From positions 1-64,000 of the forward strand of contig NZ_ASWH01000004.1 in NCBI RefSeq assembly GCF_000407545.1: a DNA stretch of 64,000 nucleotides, read 5' to 3'. The notes beneath the pieces are model-generated. The model ran no database searches and was not told where the DNA came from. It worked only from the letters and a program-made list of their open reading frames with translations. The stretch is from Enterococcus gilvus ATCC BAA-350 (GTDB lineage: Bacteria; Bacillota; Bacilli; Lactobacillales; Enterococcaceae). Shown here in pieces: positions 62,694-64,000 of this stretch. A program made the position numbers and the translations under genes. Every line of letters begins with the position of its first letter. The first letter of the stretch is position 1.

Positions 62694-62744
62694 ATAGGAC
62701 TTAATTATTTCTTTGTCCTAGTTAGGGGTAGCGTATCATTTCTT

Positions 62745-63990
62745 ATGAGTACGGTTATTTTAGCTGAAAAACCAAGCCAGGCATTAGCCTATGCAAGTGC
62801 TTTAAAACAAAGCAACAAAAAAGACGGTTATTTTGAGATTAAAGATCCACTATTTACAGACGAAACATTTATCACGTTTGGTTTTGGGCATTTGGTCGAA
62901 TTAGCAGAGCCAGGACATTATAACGAAAAGTGGCAAAATTGGAAGTTTGAATCTTTGCCGATTTTTCCTGATCATTACGATTTTGAAGTCGCCAAAGATA
63001 AGGGCAAACAGTTTAAAATTGTTGCAGAACTTCTAAAAAAAGCAAATACAATCATTGTCGCAACAGATAGCGACAGAGAAGGTGAGAACATTGCCTGGTC
63101 AATCATTCATAAAGTAGACGCCTTTTCTAAAGATAAAATCTATAAGCGCTTATGGATTAATAGCTTAGAAAAAGATGTGATCCGTAGCGGTTTTCAAAAT
63201 TTGCAACCAGGAATGAATTACTACCCTTTTTATCAAGAAGCGCAAACACGCCAAATTGCCGATTGGTTGATCGGAATGAACGCAAGCCCTTTATATACAT
63301 TGAATTTACAACAAAAAGGCGTTCAAGGTACATTTTCATTAGGACGTGTACAAACACCGACTTTATATCTCATTTATCAACGCCAGGAAGCAATAGAAAA
63401 CTTTAGGAAAGAACCTTTTTTCGAGGTGGAAGCTAGTATAAAAGTAAAACAAGGAGCGTTCAAGGGGATTTTAAGCCCTACACAGCGTTTTAAAACCCAA
63501 GAGGAACTTTTATCTTTTGCTTCGTCTAAACAGGCTAAAATCGGCAATCAAGAGGGTGTAATTGCTGATGTTCAAACCAAAGAGAAAAAAACGAATAGCC
63601 CTAGTTTGTTTTCTTTAAGTAGTTTGCAGGCAAAAGTCAATCAGCTTTATAAAGCGACAGCGAGCCAAACTTTAAAAGCTATGCAGGGACTGTATGAAGC
63701 TAAATTATTGAGTTATCCAAGAACAGATACACCATTTATTACAGAGAACGAATTTGCCTATTTAAAAGCTAATTTTGGCAAATATAGCGGTTTTTTAGGA
63801 CTTGACCTTGAAATAGTTCAAACCGAGCCTAGAAAGCGTTATGTGGACGGTAGCAAGGTACAGGAACACCACGCATTATCCCAACAAAATAAGTACCCAA
63901 TGAAGCAGCGTTAGCAAAAATGGACGATTTACAACGAAAAATTCATGCTTTAGTCGTTAAAACGACCGTTGCCATATTTTTCCCATGATT
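62745..63990 (+). pseudogene. type IA topoisomerase (TopB-like) of Inc18 plasmids, decaying, runs to window end
   Basis: TOPRIM domain (STVILAEKPSQALAYASALK; ATDSDREGENIAW ~107-119), RQIADWLIGMNASPLYT (~170), GRVQTPTLYLIYQRQEAIE (~203) and catalytic Tyr in KLLSYPRTDTPFITENE (~327). Intact to KVQEHHA, then a one-base deletion near 63873 (GCATTATCCC where GCAATTATCCC is expected) shifts the frame to a stop at 63914. In the restored frame a TAA (probably from CAA) follows at once, then AALAKMDDLQRKIHALVVKT continues before a further stop. Catalytic N-terminal half is complete, C-terminus not. Confidence 0.85.
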
Positions 63991-64000
63991 GTATAACTCT

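Noticed and set aside
1..64000. Antibiotic-resistance genes, tRNA/rRNA genes and Cas genes
   Set aside because: Looked for because Inc18 plasmids often carry erm or other markers; none recognised in any frame.

Overview
The window reads as part of a low-GC enterococcal (probably Enterococcus faecium-type) conjugative plasmid of the Inc18/pIP501-pRE25-pSM19035 lineage, heavily rearranged by IS1216 and carrying a large carbohydrate-utilisation cargo. The evidence is an Inc18-type RepE/RepR-like initiator, the delta-omega-epsilon-zeta segregation cassette with omega heptad operators, a complete TraA-to-TraO type IV secretion operon of pIP501 type next to a MOBQ-type oriT, a plasmid topoisomerase, and several IS1216 copies. 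I see no antibiotic-resistance gene, tRNA, rRNA or CRISPR array.

Layout. 1-6033: two directly repeated IS1216 copies, both with the same one-base transposase deletion, bracket a replication/partition module. It holds a ParA/ParB-like pair on the minus strand, a family of GTATAC palindromes, and a Rep gene with an attenuator leader. 6021-8279: delta (5' end replaced by the IS end), omega, epsilon antitoxin and zeta toxin. 8280-11280: the conjugative leading region, with two ~290-bp elements closed by 18-bp complementary arms that covary between copies, small genes including a J-domain protein, a divergent two-gene accessory unit, and oriT. 11281-25896: tra operon (relaxase, VirB4, VirD4, VirB6/VirB8-like proteins, lytic transglycosylase, LPXTG surface protein). 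25897-26850: an Fst-type type I toxin-antitoxin locus, a truncated omega-regulated copS and a small membrane protein. 26857-27955: an IS1216 fragment abutting a complete IS1216.

27956-34300: an L-rhamnose operon (AraC regulator, rhaB, rhaA, rhaD, fucO) with a 5'-truncated rhamnosidase in front. 34300-35300: IS30, IS1216 and ABC-transporter fragments. 35556-56360: a glycoside-degradation island with an AraC regulator, an intact GH78 alpha-L-rhamnosidase, three GH3 beta-glucosidases, GPH-family transporters, a PTS EIIC fragment and two related alpha/beta hydrolases. It is mosaic: it contains a 721-bp direct repeat and truncated genes, and from about 49170 to 55900 it switches to markedly more GC-rich, Clostridia/Lachnospiraceae-like sequence with transposase and ICE debris. 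56580-62700: IS30 with a nonsense codon, a tyrosine recombinase, a Fic-like protein with a degenerate motif and a mosaic of three partial IS3 elements. 62745-end: a decaying type IA topoisomerase gene.

How it fits together: the backbone maintains and transfers the plasmid. The cargo would let a gut enterococcus release L-rhamnose and glucose from plant or flavonoid-type rhamnoglucosides (GH78 plus GH3), import glycosides through GPH carriers, and ferment rhamnose through rhamnulose-1-phosphate to DHAP and lactaldehyde, reduced by FucO to 1,2-propanediol. Part of the cargo appears to have been captured from gut Clostridia. The most unusual signal is the pair of covarying leading-region elements, whose position and polarity fit single-stranded-DNA promoters used during conjugative entry.
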